DNA of 64,000 nucleotides from Hyalella azteca (Eukaryota > Arthropoda > Malacostraca > Amphipoda > Hyalellidae): NCBI RefSeq assembly GCF_000764305.2, contig NW_025933406.1:1-64000 (forward strand), read 5' to 3'. The notes beneath the pieces are model-generated. The model did not search any database. It saw only the letters and a list, made by a program, of their open reading frames with translations, and was not told the origin of the DNA. A program made the position numbers and the translations under genes. This document shows, piece by piece, positions 21,561-36,000 of this stretch (position 1 is the first letter of the stretch; each line of letters opens with the position of its first letter).

Positions 21561-22714
21561 CGCTTTGCCTTTACGGTGCTGCTGTTGACTGCTGAAGTAC
21601 ATGCAGCTGTGGGGTGTTATACTCTTCACATTGGCAGTCACGGTATTTTTTTGTGGTGGTACATTCCACCTTAATTGTGACCACCTCAAAAGTAATGGTG
21701 CATCCACGGGTGCAGTAATGGTGTGCAAGTATCTTGATTGCTCTATTAATGGTGAAGTATTTATATGTAATAGTACTATGCCAACTGTGATTTGCCTGCG
21801 CACTAACCCAATTCAACGCATTTTGGATTCTCGACTAATTATATATTTTTTTGCAATGGTCTGCCTTCATAACTTTTTCCAATTTCACGTGCATTCCAAA
21901 CTTAATATCATGACACATACCAGTTATTTTTGCAGGCATTTTGTTCTATAGAAATTAGTGTGTTAATGATTGGAAGATTTTAGATGTTTTCTTCTCAAGT
22001 ATCGATCATTTACTCGATGTATATGTATATTTGACAGTTCTGTTTACATGACCCCGCTATCGGCGTAAGAAATTACTTTTATTCTGCCAAGTGTGCAATG
22101 ATATCCTGGGTGTTCAGTGTGCGCTTAACTTAAAAACTTTCGTGGAACGTTCAGTGGCTCGGTGCTGTCACAGATAACATTACGTTACGGTGAACGGATC
22201 AGAATCTGGCTATAAGCTTCTCTTCGCAAATATCTCCATCGTGAAGAAATTATTTTTGTCAATTATCTACACGATTGTCGTCACAACGGATCCCTGCAGC
22301 TCCCGTCTCTCTCACCTCTGCTGCTGCCACCGCCTAACCTCGGAAGCCTTTGACCTGAACACTTCCAGCAGCAGCAGTGAAGATAACTCGCAGCCTTTTC
22401 ATCAGAACCAACGGAGAAACTCCCGTAAAAGGCCAATAGAAGCATCCTCGCCAGATGCCAAGTTGACCGTTGAATCCTGTGAAAACCCGGAGATTCCGTT
22501 GGGATCTCCAGCCATACGTGAAAAAGCGCCCGCGACTGGACCCTACACGACGGGGAACGTAGAAAGCAATCATCAGAACACTGGTAGACTTCGTCGGCTG
22601 ACGCGTCAGTGCAGCAATAACAACAATTGCACTTCCGAAGCTGGGCCTTCGACTGTCGTCTGTGAAGGTCTGGTATCATGTGGGTCCAAGTCTGGGCCGC
22701 CATGCCGCTCATTC

Positions 22715-25700
22715 ATGTTGGGCTGTAGAAAGAAATCCCTGATCAGGAAAGCCTGGCGGAGGCGCGTCAAGCCGCCGGAAGCCCCAAGATGTTTGTCTCA
22801 AAATACAGCAACGGCGGCCAACTGTACAGCACAGCAAGGAAACAGCACAGCGTTTGCCGTTCAAATCCAGTCACAAAATGGGATTCCAAGTGGACCATCC
22901 CTGCACACCATCTTAGGAAACCAGTCAGCTCTCAAAACCAGTGCCTTGTCCATACTGAACCAGTTGAAGGTTTCGGAGCTGGAGAGTCTGAACGCCGCCT
23001 TGGAGGCGGGAGGCGCGGGTCCATGCGTTTTGGTGCCAAACCGAGACGTGCTCGTTGGAGGCGTTGCACCCTTGTCGCCGGCCTTCCTGAGTCTGGCGGT
23101 CTGGCGGTGGCCAGATTTACCTCTCGACGCAACATTGAGACCCGTTCCACCCTGCACACCAGATCTTACTCAAGCCTGCATCAACCCCTATCATTCTGCC
23201 ATCTGCTGCGCCACTCAATCAGGTAAGAATTGATATCATTTGTGACTGAGTTTATTTTCTCGTCTCTTTGCTTGGGGATAAATGTCTTGCCCCCAGTCAT
23301 TGTTTTCATTTTTTTTTTGCCTGAGTGACGAATGTCTTTGTCTAATCTTTGCTGGACGAATGAACATGAATAGATCTCTTGGTGTGTATGTATATGTTAT
23401 CAAGGAAATTTTTCACGTGTTCGCAGCTTTATGTAATCTAGCAGAACGGCAAGTAAGTAACTAAGTATTCGTAATAATTCAAGTTTACGGGTAACTTCTT
23501 TTTTTATGCTACTCTATCTGTCGTAACAAGCATATTGTAACTGAAATTACGTTCGAGGTCTCGTAACAAAAAAACGATAATTGAAAAATATTATGGGACA
23601 GCTTTGCTGTCTAACAGCTTTGCAGCACTGTGTCATAGTCCAATTTATATTCATGCTGTAAATTTTTAGCTAGAATTCCATTTACAATGCTGCGAAAATT
23701 TAAAATTTTGCACTAGAATTCCAATTACAATGCTGCGAAAATTTAAAATTTTGCATTGCTCTTTAGCGACAAATCGGAGAAACAACTGAATCATTTCTCT
23801 CATGAAAATGTTTTTTAACCATGCATTGGGCAATTCTTGCCCAATGCATGGGCGTTAAGAGGCATGCATCTTGCCTCTCAACGTTCTCGTGTGAAAAACT
23901 AAATCATTTATAGAATAAAAAGTGGAACGGATAAATGTAAAAAACATCTTTTGCCGGTCAAGTTGCAAGGCACCCAAATCATTGCAATCAATCTGTCTCG
24001 AGCAGCGTAACTCCATTTAGAGGAAAAACACAATTTAGCGTCGCTTGCAGGAGGCATGCTGTGTTTTTTCAAGTGATTGGGCAGTAAAGAATTAAGAGCG
24101 GAAGCTTATGGTGTTGGCGTAAGGGGTCCAGCTGATGTCTTATTGATCTTCCGCTGCTGTATTGTGTCTCACCTCCCCAACCTGCTACCGCTTTTCCAGG
24201 GATCACTGAGGTCGCGTGGTCCCCTTGTGGGTGCAATATCCCCCCTTCGACCGAGTTTTTAAGGCTTGTACTTCTCTGTACCATAGTCTATATCTTGATA
24301 GAATTCTATTATTTGGAGTGCACCGGATTCTCTTTATAGTGACGTTATTTCTTGGGCAATAGTGCCGACTTTAATCGTTTTGTTTTCATCGAGCATTCGA
24401 ATTCTATTGTATTTATTAAATTTATATAAGGAGCCTGCAACGCCGTAAAAGTATGAAACTTGGTATTTTTTTTACAGAAACAGAAAGAAAATTTCAGAGA
24501 AAATTTCTCAGCTGGGCTGAGTAACCTACATCATTTTACTACCTCAATAAAGTTTCTTGAAATAGAAAAAATGTTAAAACATGTTTTCTTGTACTTGAAA
24601 ATGTGTGATGCAAAATGATATTCCGGGTTACTCTCGACTCCATGAATAGAAATGATGCAATTTTAAATGTTCGTACGACGAGTGTGACTGCACATGCCAA
24701 GAGATTGTTGTGTCATTTCACGTGTCGTCTTGACGAGCTATTTTGGCAGCCCAATCAGGACTTCCGTCGCTTTCTTGGTCTTGAAGTTCATACACTGATT
24801 TGACTTCAAAGCAAAGACGAGCTTAACCTTTTGTTTACTGACGGTAAATTTTGTTTCCAGGACGTTTGATACGAAAAGCATTGGCGTAGTTTATGTATCC
24901 GTAGACAAAGAGCAAAACTGTTTCTCTACTAACCATTACTTTAGTTACCAGGAAGATTGAAGCGAATGCATTGTGCAGCGGTTAATGTGTTAGCCGTTTG
25001 TCCACTGACCATAACTCCGCTCTAACAAAATTTGGGTGACGCCTAGGCTTCTGCCAACTAGTCGCTACATTCGTCTTAGTTATTGTGGGCCTGCTTGGCA
25101 ACCCAATCGAAATGGGCTTCTGGTCAAAATATCCTCCTAACTTTAAAGTGTAATGAGAGTATGACAAGGGTTTGCCGAAGACTAGTAATACTGAACTTGG
25201 AAGCTGCTTTGAAGTTTGAGGCTGCTTTTCGAGCCCGGCTGAGTCGGACAGAGAGTGGCTTATTTACGTGCTCCCCGTGTCCTAGGCGGCATTTTTTGCA
25301 GAGTCGGGTCCGCATCCAAATTTTGTTGAAGTAAAGTAGTTACGTATACCGGGCTTGTAGATATCAATGTATGCGTAGCTGAAAGGATAGTTACAATTCG
25401 TCATTTTATATCGACCCTTTGTCCATACATTAATTTGAAATCTGAGTAGTATACGAATAACCGAAATAATTAAATCAATGGGGATGTTCCGAAATAATTC
25501 AACTGTAGTGGTATGCATCATCCTGTTGTGTACAGTTTTGCCGAGTTTAGGTATAATGAAATACTTACATATAATCAAAAGACGAGTAATACATGTAAGT
25601 GTTGACCTCTTCAGTGAAGGTGTATGTCCTAACTTCTGTAAACAGAATGTATATAGATCTTAGAAATAAGTGATAATGACTAAATTCGTGCACTGATATT

Positions 25701-28700
25701 TTCGTTAAAGACACATAATGACTCTTGTAGTGAGTATTATTTATTTTAGTTTCGTTGATAAGCTTGACTTCATTAAAATGCCAAACTCTTTATACCCATG
25801 AAATTACTCAATAGTTGCAAGCGTCGTTGTGAGGTCCTTCAGTCAAGTCTGGCTCAGGTTATCTCTCCAAACAGTGTCAAGTTTCATTTTCTGATTTATG
25901 CATGACGCAGAGCACTTTTTTTCTATATGTGTAGGGACAATCGTAAATAACATCTTCGTGCACTTTTCTGTCTTGACTAAGAGAAATTCACATGTTTAAA
26001 TCCAACTTTAAATTCAAATGGCGAAATTTAATCGAATTACGGTATATCTTGTTATAGTGTCGCATCTTCATTGGTTCCAAACTCCACGGGCTAAAATTTG
26101 TTTGGCTCTCCTCCATTATATACCTACCGTACGGGTTTTAGATGATACAAATATCTCATTTAAGGATATTGATACCAATGTTCTCTGAATACAACATGTA
26201 CCGGTAACGAATACTAGATTGAGTATATATACTCCCTTACTAGTAGATAAACTATAATGATCCTAATCGCATATAAGCAAAAAGCTTTCGTCCTGCTGTG
26301 TTCGAATTATTTTTTTCTTGTGCGATTTGTTTGCAATATAATCCATAGCGGGTCAGAATCCTTCTCATTTTTTATGAACTAACCGAATGCTCTGGGCTTG
26401 TGCAGTTTTCCGGTGGTGATCATATATAATTTCTAACATTTAGAAATTCTGCAATCCTTGCGATCTGGCTTGAAACTTTGCTTTCGTGAGCGATCTGGCG
26501 TGAAATAATGTCATTTATCTTGAATTGTCTATGATTTCAATTTAATGCAATATCAATTGGTAGCCCCATTTTTGAATTTGCACATAATTTTAATTTTATC
26601 TTTAATATAGTAGACAGGGTAAGCAGATTGGAACTACTTGAAGTTCTACCTTGGAATAGATCCAATGCTCAATGCAGTTTCGGGTAAATTCCTAAATTGA
26701 CGTTTGACTGATCACTGATACACGTTTAATGCTCGTGACCTTTCATCAGATACAAGAACAACAAACTTGCAAAGCACACAAATCGTCTCGTTTCGAGAGG
26801 ACACTTGTGTACCTATCCTCCCGCTAAGGTTTATAGATGCTTGAGTGAAGCTATCTGAAGCATGCGGTTAGCACACTTGCATCAACTCTACAGTTACAAT
26901 CTAAGCGTTAGATGTAAGGCATGCATAGCAGAGCATCAATTATATATTATAAAAGACGTTACGAAGACTTGGCCTAATGAGAGCCGTCAGGTCTTATAAA
27001 TGACGAGAGCAAGTCAAATGATGAGCGCAAGTTTGCTGCCTCTGCGCATACAAGAGGCGTCTGTTTGAAGCGAGCCTTGCCACGCAGAGGCGATGTAATG
27101 AGCATCATTTGAAGCTCAAGTCGGACGTTCTGCATGCTCGTTTAGCTTGGCAAAAGTTGCTCCGTAAACTAGACAATCATTTGCCGTCAAACTTTCCTTG
27201 TTCTACCCTGGCTATCTCCCTAACTTGTCGAAGATGTGTTTAAAAAATCATTTTGTGTGCTAGATACCATTTTATTATTTTATTGTACTCTCTCAACCGA
27301 AGCCTGGATTATTCGTAAACATATCTCAAATTTGCGCAATGAACTTCTCTTTGCTCATGGTGAAATCTCAACTGAACCAGCAACTCTAACCTGATAGATT
27401 TGCGTGCTCCAGCTTCCTCTGCATACATTATCAGAGGTGATGTGAATTGAATATTGTTTCAATTATGTTGTAATCATAGTGAATTTGTTGTATTTGTGCG
27501 AGGTTTCGGTTGCTTAATTCTGCCCCAAAATTTTTTGAAATATTGTTCATAGATAAGGTAACGTATCTCCAATAAAAGCATATAGTATTCGCAGTTGTCT
27601 GCTTCATTATCACGGTTTGAAATTGGATTCGTTTATCAGCTGTTTTGACATAACTTTAACATATAACCACATGCAATATTGCACGTGCCCCATGAATGTC
27701 GACTTATTCTCTCCTTTGAATTTCAGTAACGCATTAGTTATACTAAGTTTATTTGACGTGAAGGCAATGTTTGTTTAATAATATATATGTGGAACTGCAC
27801 CCTCATGCAATTTGTATCCATAAATTGCAACGATAGGAGATTCATGTCGCAGATAACTCGATTTTTTGATCCAATTACATCGTGAGCAAAAAAAGGTATT
27901 TATCGGATCCTATTTCTACGCTGATGGCTGTGATAAATAATAATTATATGCTAATAATAATAATTATATGCTAATAATTGTTAATGACCATGTATTACAT
28001 TTCGGAGGTTGAACCTGAAGGCATACAGGACGTTGCATCTGCGGTTTGTTATTAAATACTTAAGGAGGAAACTGGGCCGTGGAGAACTGCACGTCGCCCG
28101 ACAGTTGAGTGATAGTTAGCCTCTCAGAGGCTAGTTCACTGCATATACAACCACTGCACTGAGCGAGCTGTGACCACTGCACTGAGGTGGCAATGCTTCG
28201 TACAATGTAGAATTCCTCCACCTTACATGGCATTGCTATTGTGATGCCCGATTGCAGCAACGTGCGCTCCAATCACTGCATTGCGTGGCTTCTTTGAGAT
28301 TACTACATTGTGAAATGAACAGCGCCCCTGAAATTTTGTGTCGCGATGTTATCAGTAAGATGCATTTTTGACAATCATGATAACATCTTTTTTCTTAGCG
28401 CATAAAAATGCATTTAGTAGCGTATAGGTCAACTTGGAGACCTTTTTTTGAGTATTAGAGCGCGTTCTTTTGCATATGAGTACAACTTGAAGATTCTTTG
28501 GACTGTTAGAACGCGTCATCGTATCTTTTCTTCTTAGGCAAGTAATACACGTTAACATCTCCATAGCGAAGCGACAAGACCGAGGCTGAGACTTGAGGCA
28601 TGAAAGAAGCCTCAATGCGTCTCAGATTAAGCGAGTATGGTACTATTAAGGCTCTGTACGTAGCTGCAGAAAATCTGCTAGTTCAGATATTCAAGTGTGT

Positions 28701-31700
28701 TGAAACGAAACTTTGCTCTGAAAATACTGTGTTAGGGCAAGTTCTCAGTTGAGAATCTTCTGATGACATACTGGTATAAAAGTTATCGAGAAGTTACGGG
28801 AAATATTTTTTCTGCCTCCGTAGACAAAGCCATTTATCTCAACTAGCCCGTTTTTACTGGTATAGATGTCTTGATTTCATAAGACTTTAAGGTGGTATTG
28901 GTACGCAAAGGAACCCTGCTCATGTCTCGGTAGTATGACGTGACGGCCTGGGCACGCTAAAGTAAGACATGTATATGTCTTCAATAGACACCATGGCCTA
29001 CACGATTGTCAGTGCAGCAGCAAAGCTCGCGTCATTGCCCCTTAAGTGCAATAAAGAGAAGCTTTGATGCATGCTGAGCTGTTCGTGAACTGAGCGCTGT
29101 GGGCTACATCCACGTCGTTACCAACTTCATGCGAAACTTGGCAGCGTGTTAGTTGTGACTTATGAACTCTGTTAGCTTCTTCATTTAATAAATTTACCTC
29201 ACATGACTTAGCTAAGGCGCATTAAAACTAATTTTATTGCGAATCATATCGCGATTTGGTTATTTATCCGATAGTTACAAGGTGATTGGAGATCTCATTT
29301 AAAGCGGAGGAATATAGCAGTCGAAAATCAGCGAAAGTGTGCTTAAACCTTTTTGGGTGCTTTTGCGTTTCTCATGTATAGACCTGAATATTTTTAATCT
29401 GCTTTCAATTATTTGTAAAGTAAGAAATAACTTTCGTGGGCCCGAGTCTTTCTTGAAATCGTTTGTAATTACCGAGGATATTTTCTATTGCTTCTTTGTT
29501 TCCAGGTTTCTTCTTATATTTGTTTCTTCGATCGTGTTGCATCGTATAAATGTTGGCCCAATATACTTCTCAGATATCTGTCTTCTTTAACTTATCTACA
29601 TGATAAGTTAAAAAAAAGTTATCCAATAGAAGAAACAATGCCAAATTTTCTCGCTAACTCTGCTTGCAACTGCATTAAACGCATTTTCGGCTCCCAAGTC
29701 TCTGAACTGACAAAATATTTAGTGATTTTCTAGAGAAAAATAAATTGTTATTCTAAACATGGTATTTTTATAAAAAATTAAGATTTGTACTCATTTGAAT
29801 TTGATTGCGTATAAAGTTTCTACGAAAATCAGTGGGAGGATCACTGACCACTTACATGAATCTCCGTATAATTTGTTACGTGGATTTTCCGGTTCAAATA
29901 AGGAATCGTAGGCTCGCCGTCCTCGGATAGCTCGTCTGCTAGGACAATAACCTAGCCGAACCTTTTACTAAATTAATACGTTTACGTACTTGTGTGGTTC
30001 ATGCTTAAGTTCATTCGTTTATGTATGTTTGCTGCTGGCATACATTCATAGTTTTTTTAATCGGCGAAGTGGAGCTAAAATCAAGAGGTAGGGAAGAAAC
30101 CTTACTGCCTTCAGCGGGCTTTCTTGTGTATATATTTAGAATGAAAATCATTTGAAACCAATTTTAATAGTCATTCTCGTTATAGATTTTGAGAATATTC
30201 GCAGCTGTTGTTGCAGGTCTCATCTGTAACTCACACGCATCCCATGCGCAGCTATTGTGTATCACGCCCATAGCTGTATCGTAATTCACAGTGTTCATTA
30301 GGACAATCGTTAATTCTGTCTCGATGTCTGGAACGGTGCCACGTTGATGTTGAATGTCGGCAGTCGCTATCTCTTGATGGGCGCGTGAGAAGAAATCTCA
30401 TAACGACCTTGACTCGATAAAAACTTCTCAGTGCCACTATCGCCCTGGTAACGGTTGGTGGTGCTAGCTTTTATCTTTTGTCTTGCGTCGTCATGTTGCT
30501 GTGGCGATTGCATGGATTATGAAAAAATTATATGGACTCGTTTTCTGTCGATATAAACAATTTAAATTAAGCATGGTCTAATCTCCAAAGGTGTGGTTGT
30601 ATATCGGTCTAACGCGGTGCGGCTTGTTTGAGTAACTCGGTTATCTCTCAAGCTTATCAACAGCGTACCTAATTTTGTGCGATCCTGGTTAAGAACCGAA
30701 ATTATTAAGAACAATCGGTCTATTGTTCTAAATTGTTATTGTTTCAAACTTTTAGCATTTGTTTCAAGAATATCTCGGAACTCGATTGTAAATATCAAAC
30801 TTACTCTCGTATTGTTTGAAGTTAGTTTAAAATAATGTATTAATTGAAAAATATATTAATCGTCTGTGCGCCGAAGCTGCACCTTGAGACGGGGGCCCTC
30901 AAGTATAAGGCGCCAGCTATGGCGCCAGTTTTGTGGCATTTCCTTATCCGGTTACGATATCAGAAAAACCTCGGTCACCAGTACGCGGAATCACTTAAAT
31001 CAGCCTTAAATGTTTCCCGAATTGTTGGAGTTACGTGAACAAATGCATTATCAGAACTGAGCAAGCACTGGGGCCACAGTTGGTTGTTTGAGAAGACACT
31101 AATGTATATTTTAGATAGAATTATGTTACTATTTTTCGTTAAAGTGATGACTTCTCGCAGGATGGCAGAATACAAAAGCAGCACTGCTGTGCAGTGCTGC
31201 TTTTTGGCATCAAGCAAATAGCAAATTAACTTGCTTCCCTGCTCTAGATGAAAATACTTGGTGTGCCATAGGACATTTTTCGCGTTAATTATTCAAAGAA
31301 ATTAAGGCTTCTTTTCTCGCAGATAATATCGAATATTTTCATTTCCCGTACCTCATTCGCGCTCGCAAGTATTCGCCAGATACTTGCAAGCGCCAAGGAG
31401 GTACGCAAGAATCTGTGTAGCAGATATCACAGATCCAAGTCGCTTCTGGCAAACTGGCGTGAAAGTTTTTGTCTCGGCTGGCAACTGATGGAAAATATTG
31501 CCACAGGTGACAACTGACATGCGAACTGTCGCTATTAGTGGCAACTGTCCCAGGAGTTGTTGCCAAACCAAGGCGAGTATGATGGAAGCTGTTCTCCGTG
31601 GCAACTTTATTTTTAAAAATCCACCGTGAATTCGCTCAGTTCAACGTATTAAAAATTGTATGGAAGCTGTTGACCCGTGTAAAAAATGTTAGTGGAAGCT

Positions 31701-33007
31701 GTGATGAAAGCGACAACTGCACCTGGGCACCGTTGTCACGGGTGACTCACCACCTGGGCACCGTTGTCACGGGTGACTCACCACCTGGGCACCGTTGTCA
31801 CGGGTGACTCACCACCTGGGCACCGTTGTCACGGGCAACACACCACCTGGGCACCGTTGCCACAGGTGACTCACCCTCTGGATGCTGTTGCCAGGGGCCA
31901 CATTTATTAGCTGATGCCGCAGCTGGTGGCATTTCTGAGCCAGCTGGCGCTAGGACAGGAATAGACGCGAGGCGCCCGTTATTAAACAGCTGCCCTCGCG
32001 TGCGCCAAACCACCTGCACAGCCGCTGTACAGCCCCGACGATATGTTGTACAGCGGTTGTGCTGTAAGCCGTTATGCTGCAGAACTGCTGTGTTGTACAG
32101 CGGTTGTGCTGTAAGCCGGTATGCTGCAGAACTGCTGTGTTGTACAGCGGTGCTGCTGTAAGCCGGTATGCTGCAGAACTGCTGTGTTGTACAGCGGTTG
32201 TGCTGTAAGCCGTTATGCTGCAGAACTGCTGTGTTGTACAGCGGTTGTGCTGAAAGCCGTTATGCTGCAAAACTGCTGTGTTGTACAGCGGTTGTGCTGA
32301 AAGCCGTTATGCTGCAAAACTGCTGTGTTGTACAGCGGTTGTGCTGAAAGCCGTTATGCTGCAAAACTGCTGTGTTGTACAGCGGTTGTGCTGAAAGCCG
32401 TTATGCTGCAAAACTGCTGTGTTGTACGCCCGTTAAACCGTTGAACTGTACGACCGTTATGCTGTGTGTCCTTAATGTTGGAAGGCCATTATGCTGTACA
32501 GCCGTTATGTCGTTATGTTATGGCCGTTTTGCTGTACGGCTGTTGTGCTGTGCAGCCACTGTACTTTGTTCCGTTGCTGTGCTACTGTACAGCTTTTTGT
32601 GCTAAGAAGCTAAGCTCATGTGTGACTGCCGTAGCTGCGGTGCTGTAGTACAGCCGCTGTGCTATCACGACTGATGTAGCCTCGGAGCTGTAGTACAGCT
32701 GCTGTGCTATCACGCTAAGTCTACCGATGTCTGCCGCTGATGCCATAATCGGCTGAAGATTCAATGCTTCTGCACGTTCGGCTGCCGCAACACCTCCGTT
32801 CCACTGCACCACTGCACAGAGGTGCTGCAGCTGCTGCTGTGCACCACTGCACAGAGGTGCTGCAGCTGCTGCTGTGCACCACTGCACAGATGTGCTGCAG
32901 CTGCTGCTGTGCACCACTGCACAGAGGTGCTGCAGCTGCTGCTGTGCACCAGTTCAGGGATGACATCACAGCCCGGCGCCTCTCAGGCGCCTCAGCGCGC
33001 CAGCTGC

Positions 33008-33047
<40 letters not shown>

Positions 33048-36000
33048 TTTTTAGAACTGCAGCCATCGCTAGACATATTTTTAATTTAACTAAAAAGTCT
33101 AAAATCTTTTACTTAAATCTAATGTACAGTTATTTTCTCTCTTTCGCTTCTGCAACTAACGCTCTACGCTCCGCATGCCGTAAAATGATGCAGACTCAAT
33201 TGCGTGTACTGACCATTACTGCGCCTACAGTGCTCGCTTCACATGCTGCGTTTAAAGAGAAATTAGTGAGACCTTGTCCTAATAGCGATGCACTTTGGCG
33301 TACCGGTATCAGTGCTACGCACATGAAGTGTGTCGCTATTTGGACAGTATGACCTATTCATTGCTATGAGTGTATCCTGGGAAACTTGTAAATCCTAGCG
33401 TCATTTAAATCTTCCTCGCACAAGGCAACCTAATGATCGCCTAGTATATTATGCTAACATCTAGTGTACCAGTACTAATAAGATAATATCTTCGGTACTG
33501 TCAATATATTACTTCTCGAATCATCGTAGTTCTTATTTAATTTGAGAACAATTTTTTATTATTTGCTAATATTTAATTGTTTTTCTACAAATTTATATTA
33601 AGTATTGATAAGCGTAGCTTCCTTGAATTCGACTGTAAAATTTTACTCCCTGAGTTATTTGACTTGTTCATTCAAGTCAAATGACTTGTTTCATTTGATT
33701 TTTTTCATTCAAGAGACTTGTCTGCTCGAGCTTTTATTGGCATCATTGGATAATAGACTATTTGAAGTGAGACATTACACTATTTTCTTTGGCATCAGCT
33801 CGTAGTTTTTAACGACATGTCGGTGATGAAACAATTGATAACTGCGAGTGTATTTCTCAAGAGCTCTGAACATCTCCACAGCTCTGAACATCTCCACAGC
33901 TCTGAACATCTCCACAGTTGTTCTGATGAACGCTTTGTTTTCGGAGCCCGCATGCGGCCTCTGCCACGATTTTGTATTCGTAATATCATCTCGACATGTA
34001 TTTCAAGAAGCCATACACACGTACAAAGTGTACACAATAAGACACGTACAGAGAGATCGTACAGAGGACGTACACATAGACGCATGATCGAAAGATAACC
34101 CAGCGTCGCTCTGATCACCTGGGCTCCTACACTGAAATACTTGTTTTATCTTCTCTTTGTCACGTGTTCTAGCTTTTCCTACATCGCCTATTTTTCTTTA
34201 TCTTATCTTTCAACACCTTCACTTATTTGCTTCTTCTCAGCTTCTTCATCATGCTTAATGTTTCTTCCCCTTGTTGATCAAATCCTTCTTTTGTTACTGC
34301 TTATCCTCCTCCTTCTCTTCTTATTTTTTGCTGTTTCCCAATCTCCTCTACCTCCTCCCTTTTATTCTCTATTTTCATCACATATTCATTCTTATTTCGG
34401 TCCGTTATCCTCCACCACACCTCCTATTCTTTTTTTTCTGTACCTCCTTCAATTTTCATCCTGCGTCTATTTCTCAACTACTTCTTCTTTCTTTATCATC
34501 CGGTATCTACTTTTCTTCCACTGTTCCTTCGTTAACCTGTGCCTTCTTTTCCTTTACCTTGTTCCCTTTCTCTTTCTTTTCAACTCCACTTGCTCTTCCG
34601 TCACATCTTTTCCTGATCGCATCCTTTTCTTATCATCCCCTCCTCTCAGTGCGCAGCCACTCATTCCCACTCAGTCCCAGACCACTCTTTTTCGCGCAAC
34701 TACAGAGGTGCTACATGTCTACTTATGACTTATTTCCAAATCCCGATACTTCCATAAACTGAAAATAATTACTATTTTTCGATGTACAATATTCCAGTGG
34801 AACTCCACCACGTAACTAACATGTTTCATTGAGCCCGTACTGTGAACTTGCCATTACTATGTTGCATCGCACCACCGCCCCGAACTATGAACTTGCCATT
34901 ACTATATTGCATAGTACGACCGTTTACATAAATTTTATCTATAGAATAGCAGTTGCATTTAAATTTGTCAACACTGTTTACCTTCCTTTGTAATGCAGTT
35001 ATATAGTGGTTTTGTTATTCAAGCTACAGATCGGTTTGTGACAGTGAAACTTGAGCGTCATTTATGTAGCGCTCGAGAGCAGCATGAGTAATTCAGCTGC
35101 ACCTGTCACGTAAGAACTCAGTAATTACGTTCTCTGCAAGAACGTAATTAAGAACTCGTACTTTCATTTGCTCTGCATCGTCAAGCCAACATTCAAATTA
35201 ATCGTCTTAAATTATCTAGAATTTAAACTTCAAGTATAAATCGAATTCAAAATTCAGGTTCACTGGAGGGGACGAAATCTTCAGATTTTAAATATATTTA
35301 AAATGAGGTATTAACTTTCATTTGAAACAGAATCGACTCAGTTAGAATGAAGAATTACTCTTTACAACTCAACCATGTATTTGTTTGTAAATTAGCGAAA
35401 TTCAATTAGCGTAGAAAATTCATTTCGCTATTCACATTTTCTGGCCTCAGAAATTTGGTTATCTTAAGATCGAGTGAGCCAGTTGTTTGAATCAATCACC
35501 GTTGAAGAAATAGTTACGAAAATTTCGAAATAGTGCTTATAGACAAATTAATGAAACAAAACAGCTGTGAAGAAGTGTCAGAGCATGGCTTGCTCTGTTT
35601 TATTTTTAGTCGCAATCTCAGTACCCACTCAGCATAATTAAATTATCCCTTAAACTTTTAAATTATTCGAGTTTGGTTATTAACTTATTACATTTTAATT
35701 TTATGGAAAGCTGTACTCTGAATATAATATATTTCTTCTTCCAAGTGTATTATACAGCGGAAGAAAAATCGTGATTTGAAGTTGGTTCTTTCTAAACTTA
35801 AAATAAAATAACTTCCTCATTTCGTAATTTTCCTTCCAAATTTTTAGTTTTAGGTGTTATTGCACACGTATTGAAAATTTGGGACACTTTTTTGATTTGT
35901 GAATAAATCGAGAAACATTCCGATACATTTTAAAACCGAAAAACGAATAAAATAGTTGAAAAACTATGAGAAAATATTCACTCATGTTTCATATTTCAAG

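Noticed and set aside
29890..29965. tRNA-like cloverleaf halves near GGATAGCTCGTCTGCTAGGAC
   Set aside because: There is no B box GTTCRANNC at the right distance and no acceptor stem.
32045..32950. Direct-repeat arrays considered as CRISPR
   Set aside because: Units are contiguous without unique spacers, and the genome is eukaryotic.
34141..34762. 195- and 163-codon hydrophobic open frames
   Set aside because: Low-complexity polypyrimidine sequence; no splice-bounded exon, no domain and no start context.
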